48,104 nt of DNA from JADJDM01 sp044352985 (GCA_044352985.1 JBILCU010000019.1:1-48104); one strand, 5' to 3'. Shown: positions 16,975-25,328, counted from the first letter of the stretch. Numbers and translations are program-made. Notes: generated from the letters alone by a model not told the origin.

Positions 16975-16996
16975 AAGGCTTACAAAAGTAAGCCTT
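16975..16996 (-). terminator. Intrinsic terminator after the DUF4197 gene
   Basis: AAGGCTTAC (16975-16983) and GTAAGCCTT (16988-16996) form a 9-bp stem with a 4-nt loop. On the minus strand it is followed by a T run. It follows the DUF4197 gene and insulates gcvT from read-through. Confidence 0.85.
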
Positions 16997-17018
16997 CTCA
17001 TGAATAAAAAAAATGTGT

Positions 17019-17768
17019 TTATTTCTTTTGCGAATCTGCGTAACCAAATACTTTTTTAAGCAAATCGCTTAATCGCAAAGCAGGATCTTTTCTGATTTTA
17101 GCTTCTTCTTCTCTGATTAATTTAAACAAACCTTGTGCTGCCAATTGTGTAACATAAGCATCCAAATCAGGATTTTGTTTTTCTACCATAGGAATTTTAT
17201 TGTATGTATTTGCAAGTGGAGACCAATATTTGGTAACACCTACTTTTTCAATGGCAGCTTTAATTGTAGGTTTAAAAGTTTCAATTAACGAAGAATATGT
17301 GTTTTCGCGAAGGTATTGAGTTGAAGATGTATCACTACCTTTTAAAATTTTCATACCATCGGATACATTCATGTTTTTTACTGCATTAATAAAAATTGGA
17401 GCGGCATCTTTTGCAGCTTCTTCAGCAGCACGGTTCATAGAAGTTTCAAACTCAGTAACTTTTCCCTGCATACCTAAATCAATTAATTTCTTTTTCATTT
17501 TTTGAGCCTCAGGTGGAAAAGGAATAAAAATCATGGGATTTTTATTGAACCCATCCAGTTTAGAGGCAACATCAGCCGAACTTTTTGCACCATTACTTAA
17601 TGCTTCTTTTAAACCACTGATTATTTCTTCATTACTAGGAATAGCAGTTGATGGTGTTACAACGTTTTCTTTTACAACTTTTTTTGCCTTATCCAATAAT
17701 TTATTCTGAGCCGAACAAGACGAATGCAAACATAAAAGTGTAATTGCAAAAATGGTTAATGTTTTCAT
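17019..17768 (-). CDS. Secreted DUF4197-domain protein
   Basis: This 249-residue protein has an N-terminal signal (MKTLTIFAITLLCLHSSCSAQ) that could be read as a lipoprotein signal at SSC. The mature protein is mostly helical and carries DUF4197-type segments: EEIISGLKEALSNGAKSSADVASKLDGF, here about 47-74, then MKKKLIDLGMQGKVTEFETSMNRAAEEAA, and DAYVTQLAAQGLFKLIREEEAKIRKDP near the end. The family is of unknown function and found in the envelope of many Gram-negative bacteria. It is a single gene with its own terminator, divergent from cinA. Confidence 0.85.
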   Translation of the reverse strand: MKTLTIFAITLLCLHSSCSAQNKLLDKAKKVVKENVVTPSTAIPSNEEIISGLKEALSNGAKSSADVASKLDGFNKNPMIFIPFPPEAQKMKKKLIDLGMQGKVTEFETSMNRAAEEAAKDAAPIFINAVKNMNVSDGMKILKGSDTSSTQYLRENTYSSLIETFKPTIKAAIEKVGVTKYWSPLANTYNKIPMVEKQNPDLDAYVTQLAAQGLFKLIREEEAKIRKDPALRLSDLLKKVFGYADSQKK

Positions 17769-17788
17769 TTAATATTTTTTTATTTGAT

Positions 17789-17796
17789 TAGATTTG
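17789..17796 (+). promoter_or_regulatory. Promoter -7 box of cinA (TAGATTTG)
   Basis: TAGATTTG matches TAnnTTTG exactly, 21 nt before the ATG at 17818. No TTG at the -33 spacing is present. The TTG inside this box (17794) is in frame with cinA but is better explained as part of the promoter than as a start codon. Confidence 0.5.
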
Positions 17797-17817
17797 ACAA
17801 CAAATATACAGCCAAAA

Positions 17818-19074
17818 ATGAATGCAGAAATAATTACCATTGGAGATGAGATTTTAATCGGTCAAATTGTTGATACTAATTCTGCCTGGATTGGAACACA
17901 ACTTAATTTTGCAGGAATTAAAGTAAAACAAATTAGCTCTGTTTCTGATGACAGAGAACATATATTAAAAGCATTAAAGGAAGCTGAAAACAGAGCCGAT
18001 TTAATTTTGATTACTGGTGGTCTTGGTCCAACTAAAGACGATATTACTAAAAAAACATTGGCAGAATATTTTCGCGTAGGCATGGTTCAACATGTGGAAA
18101 CTGAAAATATGATTCGTGATTTTTTTGCTAAACGAGGAAAAGCACTTACTGAATTAAATAAAAAACAAGCCGAAGTTCCTGAAAATTGTGAAGTTATTTT
18201 AAACCACAATGGAACAGCACCGGGTATGTGGTTTAATGTAAGAAATAAAATTTTTGTAAGTATGCCCGGAGTTCCTTTTGAAATGAAAGCATTAATGGAA
18301 AATTCGGTTATACCAAAGATAAAAAATGAATTTTCGTTACCCGCAATTTATCACAAAACACTTTTAACAAATGGTATTGGAGAAAGCTTCCTTGCTGAAA
18401 AAATTGAAGATTGGGAAAATAGTCTAGCAGCTGATAATTTAAAATTGGCTTATTTACCATCACCAGGTATGGTTAGACTTCGACTAAGCACAATGGGCCA
18501 AAATAGCGATGAATTAAAATCTAAAATTGAATCGGCATTTGAACGATTGCTCCCTAAAATTAAAGAATACTTTTTTGGATACGAGGAATATGGTAAAGAG
18601 CCAGATTCACTTGAAAAAATTGTTGCTGAATTGCTACTTAAAAACAATAAAACAATAGCACTTGCAGAAAGTTGCACGGGAGGTTACATTTCGCATTTGA
18701 TTACTTCAATAGCTGGAAGTTCTGCATTTTATAGAGGTGGAATTATTCCCTATCATAATGCACATAAAAACGAATTGCTTGGAGTTGACAATTCTATGTT
18801 TGAAAAACATGGTGCAGTTTCTGAGCAATGCGTGTTGGCTATGGCAAAAGGTGTACGTGTAAAATTCAATTCAGATTTTGCAATTGCAGTTTCCGGAATT
18901 GCAGGCCCATCAGGAGGGACTGATGAGAAACCGGTAGGTTTAGTTTGGATTGCAGTTGCAACACCTACTGAAATTTTTGCAGAAAAATTTCAATTTGGTA
19001 CCGACAGAAACAGAAATATCAGAATGACTGCTTTAGCAGCATTAAACAAACTTAGGAAATGTCTTTTGGATTAA
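17818..19074 (+). CDS. cinA: CinA-family protein (competence/damage-inducible, NMN amidohydrolase)
   Basis: This protein of about 418 residues has two domains. The N-terminal MoCF-biosynthesis-like domain (about 1-170) has AEIITIGDEILIGQIVDTNS and the TGGLGPTKDD loop; in related proteins it acts as an ADP-ribose pyrophosphatase. The C-terminal CinA domain (about 260-415) has LAESCTGGYISHLIT, GAVSEQCVLAMAKG and VSGIAGPSGGT, typical of NMN deamidase, which recycles NMN to nicotinic acid mononucleotide. I chose the ATG at 17818 because the reading frame before it is promoter-like and families start MNAEIITIGDE. It is convergent with the 2Fe-2S ferredoxin gene. Confidence 0.95.
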   Translation: MNAEIITIGDEILIGQIVDTNSAWIGTQLNFAGIKVKQISSVSDDREHILKALKEAENRADLILITGGLGPTKDDITKKTLAEYFRVGMVQHVETENMIRDFFAKRGKALTELNKKQAEVPENCEVILNHNGTAPGMWFNVRNKIFVSMPGVPFEMKALMENSVIPKIKNEFSLPAIYHKTLLTNGIGESFLAEKIEDWENSLAADNLKLAYLPSPGMVRLRLSTMGQNSDELKSKIESAFERLLPKIKEYFFGYEEYGKEPDSLEKIVAELLLKNNKTIALAESCTGGYISHLITSIAGSSAFYRGGIIPYHNAHKNELLGVDNSMFEKHGAVSEQCVLAMAKGVRVKFNSDFAIAVSGIAGPSGGTDEKPVGLVWIAVATPTEIFAEKFQFGTDRNRNIRMTALAALNKLRKCLLD

Positions 19075-19087
19075 AATTGAAAGCTAA

Positions 19088-19411
19088 TTAATGATCCCCT
19101 AAAATTTTAACAACAATACCATTCATGTTTGGATTTAGTTTTAACTGGCAAGCCAAACGAGAGTTATCGGTAATGTTAGGAAGTGTATCCAACATTGCGT
19201 ACTCATCGTCGGTGATATCGTTTAAATTTTCAAACCCATTTACCACGCTTACGTGGCAGGTTGCACAAAGTGCCATACCACCACAGGTGGCAAGAATGTC
19301 GTAGTCGCTACCTTTTAAAAATTCCATTAAACTTAATCCCATATCGGTTGGAGCAATGTGTTCTGTTGTAGTTCCATCGGGATTTAAAACATTTACTTTT
19401 ATATCATTCAT
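19088..19411 (-). CDS. 2Fe-2S ferredoxin, adrenodoxin-like
   Basis: This 107-residue soluble electron carrier holds a [2Fe-2S] cluster through C43, C49 and C52 in TCGGMALCATC plus the cysteine of ACQLKLN near residue 87, the classic adrenodoxin/ISC-type spacing. The N-terminus DIKVNVLNPDGTT forms the ubiquitin-like beta-grasp. It is alone between cinA and the pnp terminator, without an Isc operon, so its partner reductase is not identifiable here. Confidence 0.94.
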   Translation of the reverse strand: MNDIKVNVLNPDGTTTEHIAPTDMGLSLMEFLKGSDYDILATCGGMALCATCHVSVVNGFENLNDITDDEYAMLDTLPNITDNSRLACQLKLNPNMNGIVVKILGDH

Positions 19412-19433
19412 AATATGTCAAATTTGAGTAAAC

Positions 19434-19462
19434 AAAAACTGCCTTTTTTAAAGGCAGTTTTT
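19434..19462. terminator. Intrinsic terminator after pnp
   Basis: AAAAACTGCCTTT (19434-19446) and AAAGGCAGTTTTT (19450-19462) form a perfect 13-bp stem with a TTT loop and a T run on the minus strand. It follows the pnp stop at 19469. Confidence 0.88.
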
Positions 19463-19468
19463 CAATAT

Positions 19469-21601
19469 TTAAGCTTGTGTATTTTCCGGTTTCGGTAATA
19501 AAACTTTTCTAGAAAGTTTGTGTTTGTTTGTTTTAGGGTCGATACCTAAATATTTCACCTGAACCATTTCACCTTCTTTAAATACACCATCCATAGTATC
19601 TAATCGTTTCCAATCAATTTCTGATATGTGCAATAAGCCATCTTTACCAGGTAAAAACTCTACAAATGCTCCATAAGGCATAATAGATTTAACCTTAGCT
19701 TCATAAATCTCACCCACTTCAGGAACCGCTATAATCCCTTTAATTCGGGCAAGAGCAGCATTAGTAGTTGTTTCATTCTCTCCAAAAATTTCCACCAATC
19801 CTTTGTCTCCAGGTATTTCTGTAATTGTTATAGTTGTACCTGTAGTTTTTTGCATTTCCTGAATAATTTTTCCACCTGGCCCGATTACAGCTCCAATGAA
19901 TTCACCAGGAATTTCAATTTGTATTAAACGAGGTGCGTGTTCTTTATAATTAGAACGAGGTGCATCCAATGTTTTTGAAATTTCATTCAAAATATGTAAA
20001 CGACCATTTTTAGCTTGATTCAATGCTTCTTCCATTACAGAATAAGGTAAACCATTCACTTTTAAATCCATTTGAACAGCAGTGATACCATCTTTGGTTC
20101 CACATACTTTAAAATCCATATCACCTAAATGATCTTCATCCCCTAAAATGTCAGAAAGAATTGCGTAATTACCTTTATCATCTGTAATTAATCCCATTGC
20201 AATACCTGTTACTGGTTTTGCAATTTGAACTCCGGCGTCCATTAATGCAAGTGTGCCTGCGCAAACAGTAGCCATAGAAGAAGAACCATTACTTTCTAAA
20301 ACATCAGATACTACACGAATAGTGTAAGGACAATCGCTAGGTAATACTTTTTTCAAAGCGCGAAGTGCTAAATTTCCATGTCCGATTTCACGTCTTCCCG
20401 GACCACGGCTTGGTTTTACCTCACCGGTTGAGAATGAAGGGAAATTGTAATGCAATAAAAATTTACTTTCACCTTTTATGAAAGCGCCATCAATCAATTG
20501 CTGATCTAACTTAGTTCCCAATGTAACTGAAGTTAAAGATTGCGTTTCACCCCTTGTAAAAACAGCAGAACCGTGAGCGGAAGGCAAGTAATTTACCTCG
20601 CTCCAAATTGGACGAATATCAGTTGTTTTACGACCATCCAAACGTATTTTTTCATCCAATGCAACACGACGAATCGCATCGTATTCAACATGGTGATAAT
20701 ACTTATTAATCAACGAACCTTTTTCTGATACTTCTTCAGCAGACAAAGTAGCTTTATATTCTTCTAAAATTGCTTTAAAAGCTGCTTTACGTTCATTTTT
20801 GTTAGCATTACCCGATTTAGCAACATCGTATACTTTTTGGTATGTTGCTGCAGCAACTTTATCTCTTAAATCCCAGTCATTATTTTCGTGGCAATATTCT
20901 CTTTTTGTTTTTAAACCTGCTTTTTGAGCAAATTCATTAATGGCATTAATTTGTAATTTGATAGCTTCATGTGCAAACTTAATTGCTTCCAACATTTCTG
21001 CTTCACTTACTTCACTCATTTCGCCTTCAACCATTAAAATGTCACTTTTAGATGCAGCAATAATCATATCAATAGTAGATGTTGCTAACTGATCGATTGT
21101 AGGGTTGATTACCAATTTCCCATCGATTTTACCAACGCGAACTTCTGAAATTGGTCCATTAAACGGAATATCAGAGACTGCAACAGCAGCTGAAGCCGCC
21201 AAACCAACCAATGCATCAGGCATTGTTTTTTTGTCGGAAGATATTAGTGAAAGTTGAATTTGTGTATCTGCATGGTAATCTTCCGGGAATAATGGTCGCA
21301 TAGCACGATCCACGATACGGCTTATTAAAACTTCATAATCCGATAAACGAGCTTCACGCTTTAAAAATCCTCCTGGAAATCTACCTACAGAGGCATATTT
21401 TTCTTGATAATCTACAGTTAAAGGTAAAAAATCTACTCCTTCCTTTGCATCTTTATTACTAACTACAGTAGCTAAAATCATGGTATTACCCATTTTTACC
21501 ACTACCGATCCGTCTGCCTGCTTCGCCAATTTACCTGTTTCCAGGGTAATCATTCTTCCATCTCCAATGTCGAATGTGTGTTGTGTTCCTAATTGTGTCA
21601 T
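19469..21601 (-). CDS. pnp: Polyribonucleotide nucleotidyltransferase
   Basis: PNPase degrades RNA 3' to 5' by phosphorolysis and takes part in mRNA turnover. The 710 residues contain both RNase PH-like domains (about 10-140 and 330-465; FTRGETQSL, HYNFPSFSTGE, PGRREIGHGNLA) and the helical linker. A KH domain near 560-620 has IGPGGKIIQEMQ, and an S1 domain near 628-697 has YGAFVEFLPGKDGLLHISEI. It is downstream of rpsO, the widely conserved order rpsO-pnp, but a hairpin terminator lies between them, so pnp may depend on read-through or its own promoter. Confidence 0.98.
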   Translation of the reverse strand: MTQLGTQHTFDIGDGRMITLETGKLAKQADGSVVVKMGNTMILATVVSNKDAKEGVDFLPLTVDYQEKYASVGRFPGGFLKREARLSDYEVLISRIVDRAMRPLFPEDYHADTQIQLSLISSDKKTMPDALVGLAASAAVAVSDIPFNGPISEVRVGKIDGKLVINPTIDQLATSTIDMIIAASKSDILMVEGEMSEVSEAEMLEAIKFAHEAIKLQINAINEFAQKAGLKTKREYCHENNDWDLRDKVAAATYQKVYDVAKSGNANKNERKAAFKAILEEYKATLSAEEVSEKGSLINKYYHHVEYDAIRRVALDEKIRLDGRKTTDIRPIWSEVNYLPSAHGSAVFTRGETQSLTSVTLGTKLDQQLIDGAFIKGESKFLLHYNFPSFSTGEVKPSRGPGRREIGHGNLALRALKKVLPSDCPYTIRVVSDVLESNGSSSMATVCAGTLALMDAGVQIAKPVTGIAMGLITDDKGNYAILSDILGDEDHLGDMDFKVCGTKDGITAVQMDLKVNGLPYSVMEEALNQAKNGRLHILNEISKTLDAPRSNYKEHAPRLIQIEIPGEFIGAVIGPGGKIIQEMQKTTGTTITITEIPGDKGLVEIFGENETTTNAALARIKGIIAVPEVGEIYEAKVKSIMPYGAFVEFLPGKDGLLHISEIDWKRLDTMDGVFKEGEMVQVKYLGIDPKTNKHKLSRKVLLPKPENTQA

Positions 21602-21656
21602 CTTTTTTTGTTTTTGTATCTAATTATTTATGTGTCTGAATTTGCATAAAAAACAA

Positions 21657-21682
21657 AAGGCAACCAATTAATCGGATGCCTT
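21657..21682 (-). terminator. Hairpin terminator between rpsO and pnp
   Basis: AAGGCA-A-CC (21657-21665) pairs with GG-A-TGCCTT (21674-21682), one mismatch, 8-nt loop. On the minus strand it is followed by a T-rich stretch. It should end most rpsO transcripts before pnp. Confidence 0.7.
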
Positions 21683-21705
21683 CTGAAATAATTTTTAATA
21701 TATCA

Positions 21706-21975
21706 TTATTTACGAATATCAAGAGTTTTAATCAACTCTCTATATTTCAAAATATCTTTTTTCTTTAAATAATCCAATAAACTTCTGCGTTTACCAACTA
21801 AGTTAATTAGTGAACGTTGTGTATTGAAATCTTTCTTGTTTTTTTGTAAATGCCCTGTTAAATGAGAAATTCTGTGTGTAAACAAAGCGATTTGACCTTC
21901 GGTAGAACCTGTGTTTTTTTCTGAACCACCGTGTTTTTTAAAAAAATCTTTTTTTACTTCTGCTGTTAAATACAT
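21706..21975 (-). CDS. rpsO: 30S ribosomal protein uS15
   Basis: This 89-residue primary 16S-binding protein of the small subunit platform is complete. Typical segments are FFKKHGGSEKNTGSTEGQIA, LTHRISHLTGHLQ (in the form FTHRISHLTGHLQ), HKKD-like NKKDFNTQRSL and VGKRRSLLDYLKKKD. The ATG at 21975 agrees with family lengths. A TACATTTG box lies upstream; a hairpin terminator follows. Confidence 0.98.
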   Translation of the reverse strand: MYLTAEVKKDFFKKHGGSEKNTGSTEGQIALFTHRISHLTGHLQKNKKDFNTQRSLINLVGKRRSLLDYLKKKDILKYRELIKTLDIRK

Positions 21976-22010
21976 CTTATTCTTTATTTAAAAATTCAAT
22001 TTTAGAGGTG

Positions 22011-22018
22011 CAAATGTA
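22011..22018 (-). promoter_or_regulatory. Promoter -7 box of rpsO (TACATTTG)
   Basis: On the minus strand TACATTTGCACC is identical to the element before rpsU. It is 35 nt upstream of the ATG. A -33 TTG is not evident. Confidence 0.5.
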
Positions 22019-22142
22019 TATTATTTATTTGAATAAAAAAAATATCACTTAAAAATATCTTAAGTTTAAAGCTTTTAAGAAGAAAATACTCCGTAAAGTT
22101 AGCTTGAAAAGCATAATATTGAATACATTCGTAAAAAAAACT

Positions 22143-22556
22143 ATGGGAAGATTAATGGCAATTGACTTTGGAACTAAAAGAACTGGCATTGCAGTTACAG
22201 ATCCCTTAAAAATAATTGCTACTGGTTTAAACACCATTGAAACCAAAGATGTTTTAAATTTTATTGAAACTTACACTAAAAAAGAAAACATTGAATGCTT
22301 TATTGTTGGTGAACCAAAAACTGTAAAAAATTTAGACTCTTTAATAGCTCCAAAGGTTAATGATTTTATTAAAAAACTAAATGCTAAATTTCCATCTATT
22401 CCAATAAATAGAATGGATGAACGATTTACGTCTAAAATAGCTCAGCAAACAATGCTTTTAGGTGGCTTAAAGAAAAAGGACCGACAAAATAAAGCAACGG
22501 TTGATATGGTAAGCGCTACCATTTTACTTCAGGATTACATGAGCAGTTTAAAATAA
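22143..22556 (+). CDS. ruvX: Putative pre-16S rRNA nuclease / Holliday junction resolvase-like RuvX (YqgF)
   Basis: This 137-residue RNase H-fold protein would process the 5' end of 16S rRNA, or resolve recombination intermediates in the older annotation. Motifs are MAIDFGTKRTGIAVTD (first acidic residue), ECFIVGEPKTVKN, and RMDERFTSKIAQQTML with the second acidic patch, then DMVSATILLQDYM with the final Asp. I start it at ATG 22143, because the in-frame TTG farther upstream would add an unrelated 13 residues. Its stop codon overlaps the shared terminator with rplS. Confidence 0.93.
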   Translation: MGRLMAIDFGTKRTGIAVTDPLKIIATGLNTIETKDVLNFIETYTKKENIECFIVGEPKTVKNLDSLIAPKVNDFIKKLNAKFPSIPINRMDERFTSKIAQQTMLLGGLKKKDRQNKATVDMVSATILLQDYMSSLK

Positions 22557-22586
22557 AAAAGCCGACTTATATGAGTCGGCTTTTTT
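22555..22586. terminator. Bidirectional terminator between ruvX and rplS
   Basis: AAAAAAGCCGACT (22555-22567) and AGTCGGCTTTTTT (22574-22586) form a perfect 13-bp stem with a 6-nt loop, symmetric for both strands. It serves the convergent ruvX and rplS genes. Confidence 0.93.
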
Positions 22587-22605
22587 AAATTCAATAATTG
22601 AATTT

Positions 22606-22971
22606 TTATTTTTTGTCAGCTGCAATAATTTTTTCACGAATACGAGCAGATTTACCTGTTCTTTCACGTAAGTAAAACAATTTAGCACGTCTTACGATAC
22701 CAACTTTATTTACTTCGATGCTCTCAATGAACGGAGAGTTTAAAGGGAAAATACGCTCAACACCAACAGCATTTGACATTTTACGAACTGTAAAAGATGC
22801 AGTAGAAGGATGGTTTTGACGCATAATAACAATACCAGTATACTGCTGTACCCTTTCTTTGTCACCTTCTTTAATTTTGTAATTAACTGTAATTGTATCT
22901 CCAGCCTTAAATTTAGGATGATTGTTTGCTGGCGATAATTGTTGATTTACATAATCTAATAATAAACTCAT
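22606..22971 (-). CDS. rplS: 50S ribosomal protein bL19
   Basis: This 121-residue large-subunit protein lies at the 30S-50S interface. Family blocks are FKAGDTITVNYKIKEGDKER, QYTGIVIMRQN, RIFPLNSPFIESIEV and the basic VRRAKLFYLRERTGKSARI. It is single, not in the rpsP-rimM-trmD-rplS operon known from Proteobacteria. It has its own promoter and a leader of about 65 nt with a small hairpin, which leaves room for autoregulation. Confidence 0.98.
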   Translation of the reverse strand: MSLLLDYVNQQLSPANNHPKFKAGDTITVNYKIKEGDKERVQQYTGIVIMRQNHPSTASFTVRKMSNAVGVERIFPLNSPFIESIEVNKVGIVRRAKLFYLRERTGKSARIREKIIAADKK

Positions 22972-23007
22972 AATTGATTATTTTTGTGAATTAACATTTA
23001 GGCATAC

Positions 23008-23022
23008 ACTGCACCTTGCAGT
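23008..23022 (-). promoter_or_regulatory. Hairpin in the rplS leader (possible ribosomal-protein leader)
   Basis: ACTGCA (23008-23013) and TGCAGT (23017-23022) form a 6-bp stem with a 3-nt loop in the rplS 5' leader, between the predicted promoter and the ATG at 22971. bL19 leaders are described in Flavobacteria; whether this is one is not established. Confidence 0.4.
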
Positions 23023-23042
23023 CAGAGGCTTAAAAGAGAATG

Positions 23043-23071
23043 CGAAAATAGTAAAAAAAAACTTCCTGCAA
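23043..23071 (-). promoter_or_regulatory. Promoter of rplS
   Basis: On the minus strand TTG (23069-23071) is followed after 18 nt by TATTTTCG (23043-23050), one mismatch from TAnnTTTG. The leader to the ATG is then about 65 nt. The rest of 22972-23188 shows no further gene. Confidence 0.5.
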
Positions 23072-23188
23072 TAGTTTTTCTAAAAATTTATTTTTACTGA
23101 AAATCCTTTTGAATTTCATAAAAGTTTTTTTTCAAAAAAATCAAAAAAAAGTTATTGGAATTAATTTTTACTCTAATTTAGAAGCTTT

Positions 23189-23719
23189 ATGATTATTACT
23201 GAAAAAATAAGGAATTCAATTCGTGATGTTCAGGATTTTCCAAAGCCTGGAATTGTCTTTAAAGACATAACACCTATTCTTTATGATCAGGGGCTTGTAA
23301 ATGATATCGTAAATGAATTTGCAGACAAATTTAAAAATCAACCATTAGATGCTATAGTTGGAATTGAGAGCAGAGGTTTTTTATTTGGATTATTACTAGC
23401 AAATCGATTAAACATACCTTTTGTTTTAGTAAGAAAATCCGGTAAATTACCCTACAAAACCATTCAACAGGATTATGATTTAGAATATGGAAAATCAGTA
23501 ATTGAAATGCATGTTGATAGCATACAAGAAAATTGGAATGTACTAATTCATGATGATTTATTGGCAACAGGCGGGACCGCTGAAGCTACAGCGAAATTAA
23601 TTGCTAAATTTAATGCTCGAGTTGCAGGGTTCTCCTTTTTGGTGGGTCTTGATTTTTTAAATGGAAAAGAAAAACTTAAAAACTATTCAAATAATATATT
23701 ATGTCTGATACACTATTAA
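23189..23719 (+). CDS. apt: Adenine phosphoribosyltransferase
   Basis: Apt salvages adenine with PRPP to AMP. The 176-residue protein has the family start IRDVQDFPKPGIVFKDITPIL, the central VGIESRGFLFG and FVLVRKSGKLPY, and the PRPP-binding loop VLIHDDLLATGGTAEA near residues 114-129. Its last codons overlap the start of the acyl-CoA dehydrogenase gene by 19 nt if the first ATG of the latter is used. Its C-terminus (NNILCLIHY) is slightly unusual. Confidence 0.96.
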   Translation: MIITEKIRNSIRDVQDFPKPGIVFKDITPILYDQGLVNDIVNEFADKFKNQPLDAIVGIESRGFLFGLLLANRLNIPFVLVRKSGKLPYKTIQQDYDLEYGKSVIEMHVDSIQENWNVLIHDDLLATGGTAEATAKLIAKFNARVAGFSFLVGLDFLNGKEKLKNYSNNILCLIHY

Positions 23720-24876
23720 ATGAAACACAAAACATGAACTTTCTACAAAATGAAAATCAAGTGATGATTGCGGATATGATTCGCAAATTTGGTAAGGATA
23801 ACATTTATCCAAAACTAATGGAATGGGATGAATCTCAGGAATTCCCAATTGAGGTATTTAAAAAATTAGGCGAATTAGGTTTAATGGGAGTATTAGTACC
23901 AACAGAATATGGTGGATCTGGATTTTCTTATACCGAATACGTAACTGCAATTTCTGAGTTAGGTAAAATTTGCGGTTCAATTGCATTATCAATGGCTGCG
24001 CACAATTCCTTGTGCACTGGTCACATTCTAGCATTCGGAAACGAAGAACAAAAAAAGAAATATCTACCGAAATTAGCTACTGCAGAATGGATAGGAGCTT
24101 GGGGCTTAACTGAAGCAGGAACTGGTTCTGATGCTATGCGAATGAAATGCACTGCCGTTCAAGATGGCGATTATTGGGTAATTAACGGAACAAAAAACTG
24201 GATTACACACGGAATTACAGGGAATGTAGCGGTTGTTTTAGTTAGAACGGGTGATTTGTTAGATTCTCATGGAATTACAGCTTTCATAATAGAAAGAGGT
24301 ACTCCAGGTTTCAAAGGAGGAAAAAAAGAAAATAAATTAGGAATGCGCGCCTCTGAAACTGCCGAGTTAATTTTTGAAAACTGCCGAGTTCATAAATCTC
24401 AAATATTGGGTAACGTAGGCGACGGATTTGTACAAGCTATGAAAGTATTAGATGGCGGAAGAATTTCAATTGCAGCTTTATCTCTTGGTATTGCAAAAGG
24501 CGCTTATGAAGCTGCTTTAAAATATGCTAAAGAAAGAGAACAATTTGGAAAAGCAATTGCCGGATTTCAGGCAATTGCTTTTAAATTAGCAGATATGGCA
24601 ACCGAAATTGAAGCCGCAGAATTACTAACTTTTAAAGCTGCTGATTTAAAAAACAGAGGCATGAAAGTTACTAAAGAAGGTGCTTATGCAAAATACTATG
24701 CTTCAGAAGTTGCAGTAAAAGCTAGCACAGAGGCTGTTCAAATTTTTGGAGGTTATGGTTACACTAAAGATTTTCCTGTAGAAAAATACTATAGAGATAG
24801 TAAATTATGTACCATTGGTGAAGGAACGAGCGAAATTCAAAAATTAGTTATTTCAAGAGAATTATTAAAAGATTAA
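23701..24876 (+). CDS. Acyl-CoA dehydrogenase
   Basis: This FAD enzyme catalyses the first step of beta-oxidation of a fatty or branched-chain acyl-CoA and passes electrons to ETF. The 391 residues contain the N-terminal helical domain, the flavin-contact segment WGLTEAGTGSDA, the middle beta-domain with GTKNWITHG, the RASE-type segment, GREQFGKAI-like KEREQFGKAIAGFQAI, and the catalytic-Glu signature IGEGTSEIQ near residue 373. Two starts are possible, ATG 23701 (overlapping apt) or ATG 23734, which removes the overlap and fits family N-termini (MNFLQNENQ). Substrate chain length cannot be told. Confidence 0.95.
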   Translation: MSDTLLNETQNMNFLQNENQVMIADMIRKFGKDNIYPKLMEWDESQEFPIEVFKKLGELGLMGVLVPTEYGGSGFSYTEYVTAISELGKICGSIALSMAAHNSLCTGHILAFGNEEQKKKYLPKLATAEWIGAWGLTEAGTGSDAMRMKCTAVQDGDYWVINGTKNWITHGITGNVAVVLVRTGDLLDSHGITAFIIERGTPGFKGGKKENKLGMRASETAELIFENCRVHKSQILGNVGDGFVQAMKVLDGGRISIAALSLGIAKGAYEAALKYAKEREQFGKAIAGFQAIAFKLADMATEIEAAELLTFKAADLKNRGMKVTKEGAYAKYYASEVAVKASTEAVQIFGGYGYTKDFPVEKYYRDSKLCTIGEGTSEIQKLVISRELLKD

Positions 24877-24906
24877 TTGAAATAATAAATTAAAATTCAA
24901 TTATAG

Positions 24907-24914
24907 TATATTTG
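24907..24914 (+). promoter_or_regulatory. Promoter -7 box (TATATTTG)
   Basis: TATATTTG matches the Bacteroidota -7 consensus and lies 13 nt before the ATG of the 117-residue gene. The nearest TTG upstream is 27 nt away, slightly too far for a good -33. Confidence 0.5.
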
Positions 24915-24927
24915 CAAAAAAATTAAC

Positions 24928-25281
24928 ATGAAAGAAATTCACATCACAGGTATCGATTACGTTGAATATAGCTCAGAGGGGGTAACATTTAAATACAAAC
25001 CTGAAGTTCCTAAGTTAAAAGTGGTAGGACTGGTTTTAGTTGCTGATGAAAACGAAGAAGATGAAAAAGAAGCTGAAGTTTATCTTACACAAAAACAATT
25101 AAATCAGGTGCTAAGTAACAAAGAAGTTGATTTAACAGTTGGCGAAGACAATCGTTGGTATCCTGCTAAACCCTTAAATAAAGAACAAACTAAAAAAATT
25201 GGTTTAGTTACTTTAGAAACTGAATTAATAGCAAGTGCTGATTCAGAAAACAAATTTGAGGTATTTAAAGTTTCTGAGTAA
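24928..25281 (+). CDS. Conserved-looking small protein of unknown function
   Basis: I do not recognise this 117-residue acidic protein. It has no signal peptide or membrane segment, so it should be cytoplasmic. It begins MKEIHITGIDYVEYSSEGVT and has a strand-rich middle. An acidic loop ADENEEDEKEAE precedes a helix YLTQKQLNQVLSNKEVD, and a VTLETELIASA strand follows. It has its own promoter-like box and a strong terminator, so it is a genuine stand-alone gene. Nothing in its neighbourhood gives a function. Confidence 0.7.
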   Translation: MKEIHITGIDYVEYSSEGVTFKYKPEVPKLKVVGLVLVADENEEDEKEAEVYLTQKQLNQVLSNKEVDLTVGEDNRWYPAKPLNKEQTKKIGLVTLETELIASADSENKFEVFKVSE

Positions 25282-25328
25282 CAATTTACTTAAATCATCA
25301 TCTGATTTAAATTCACGTTTACAATTTT

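Noticed and set aside
17794..17817. TTG start for cinA, eight codons upstream
   Set aside because: The TTG is part of the TAGATTTG promoter box, and ATG 17818 fits the family N-terminus.
22104..22142. TTG start for ruvX
   Set aside because: The added 13 residues are absent from the family pattern; ATG 22143 begins MGRLMAIDFG.
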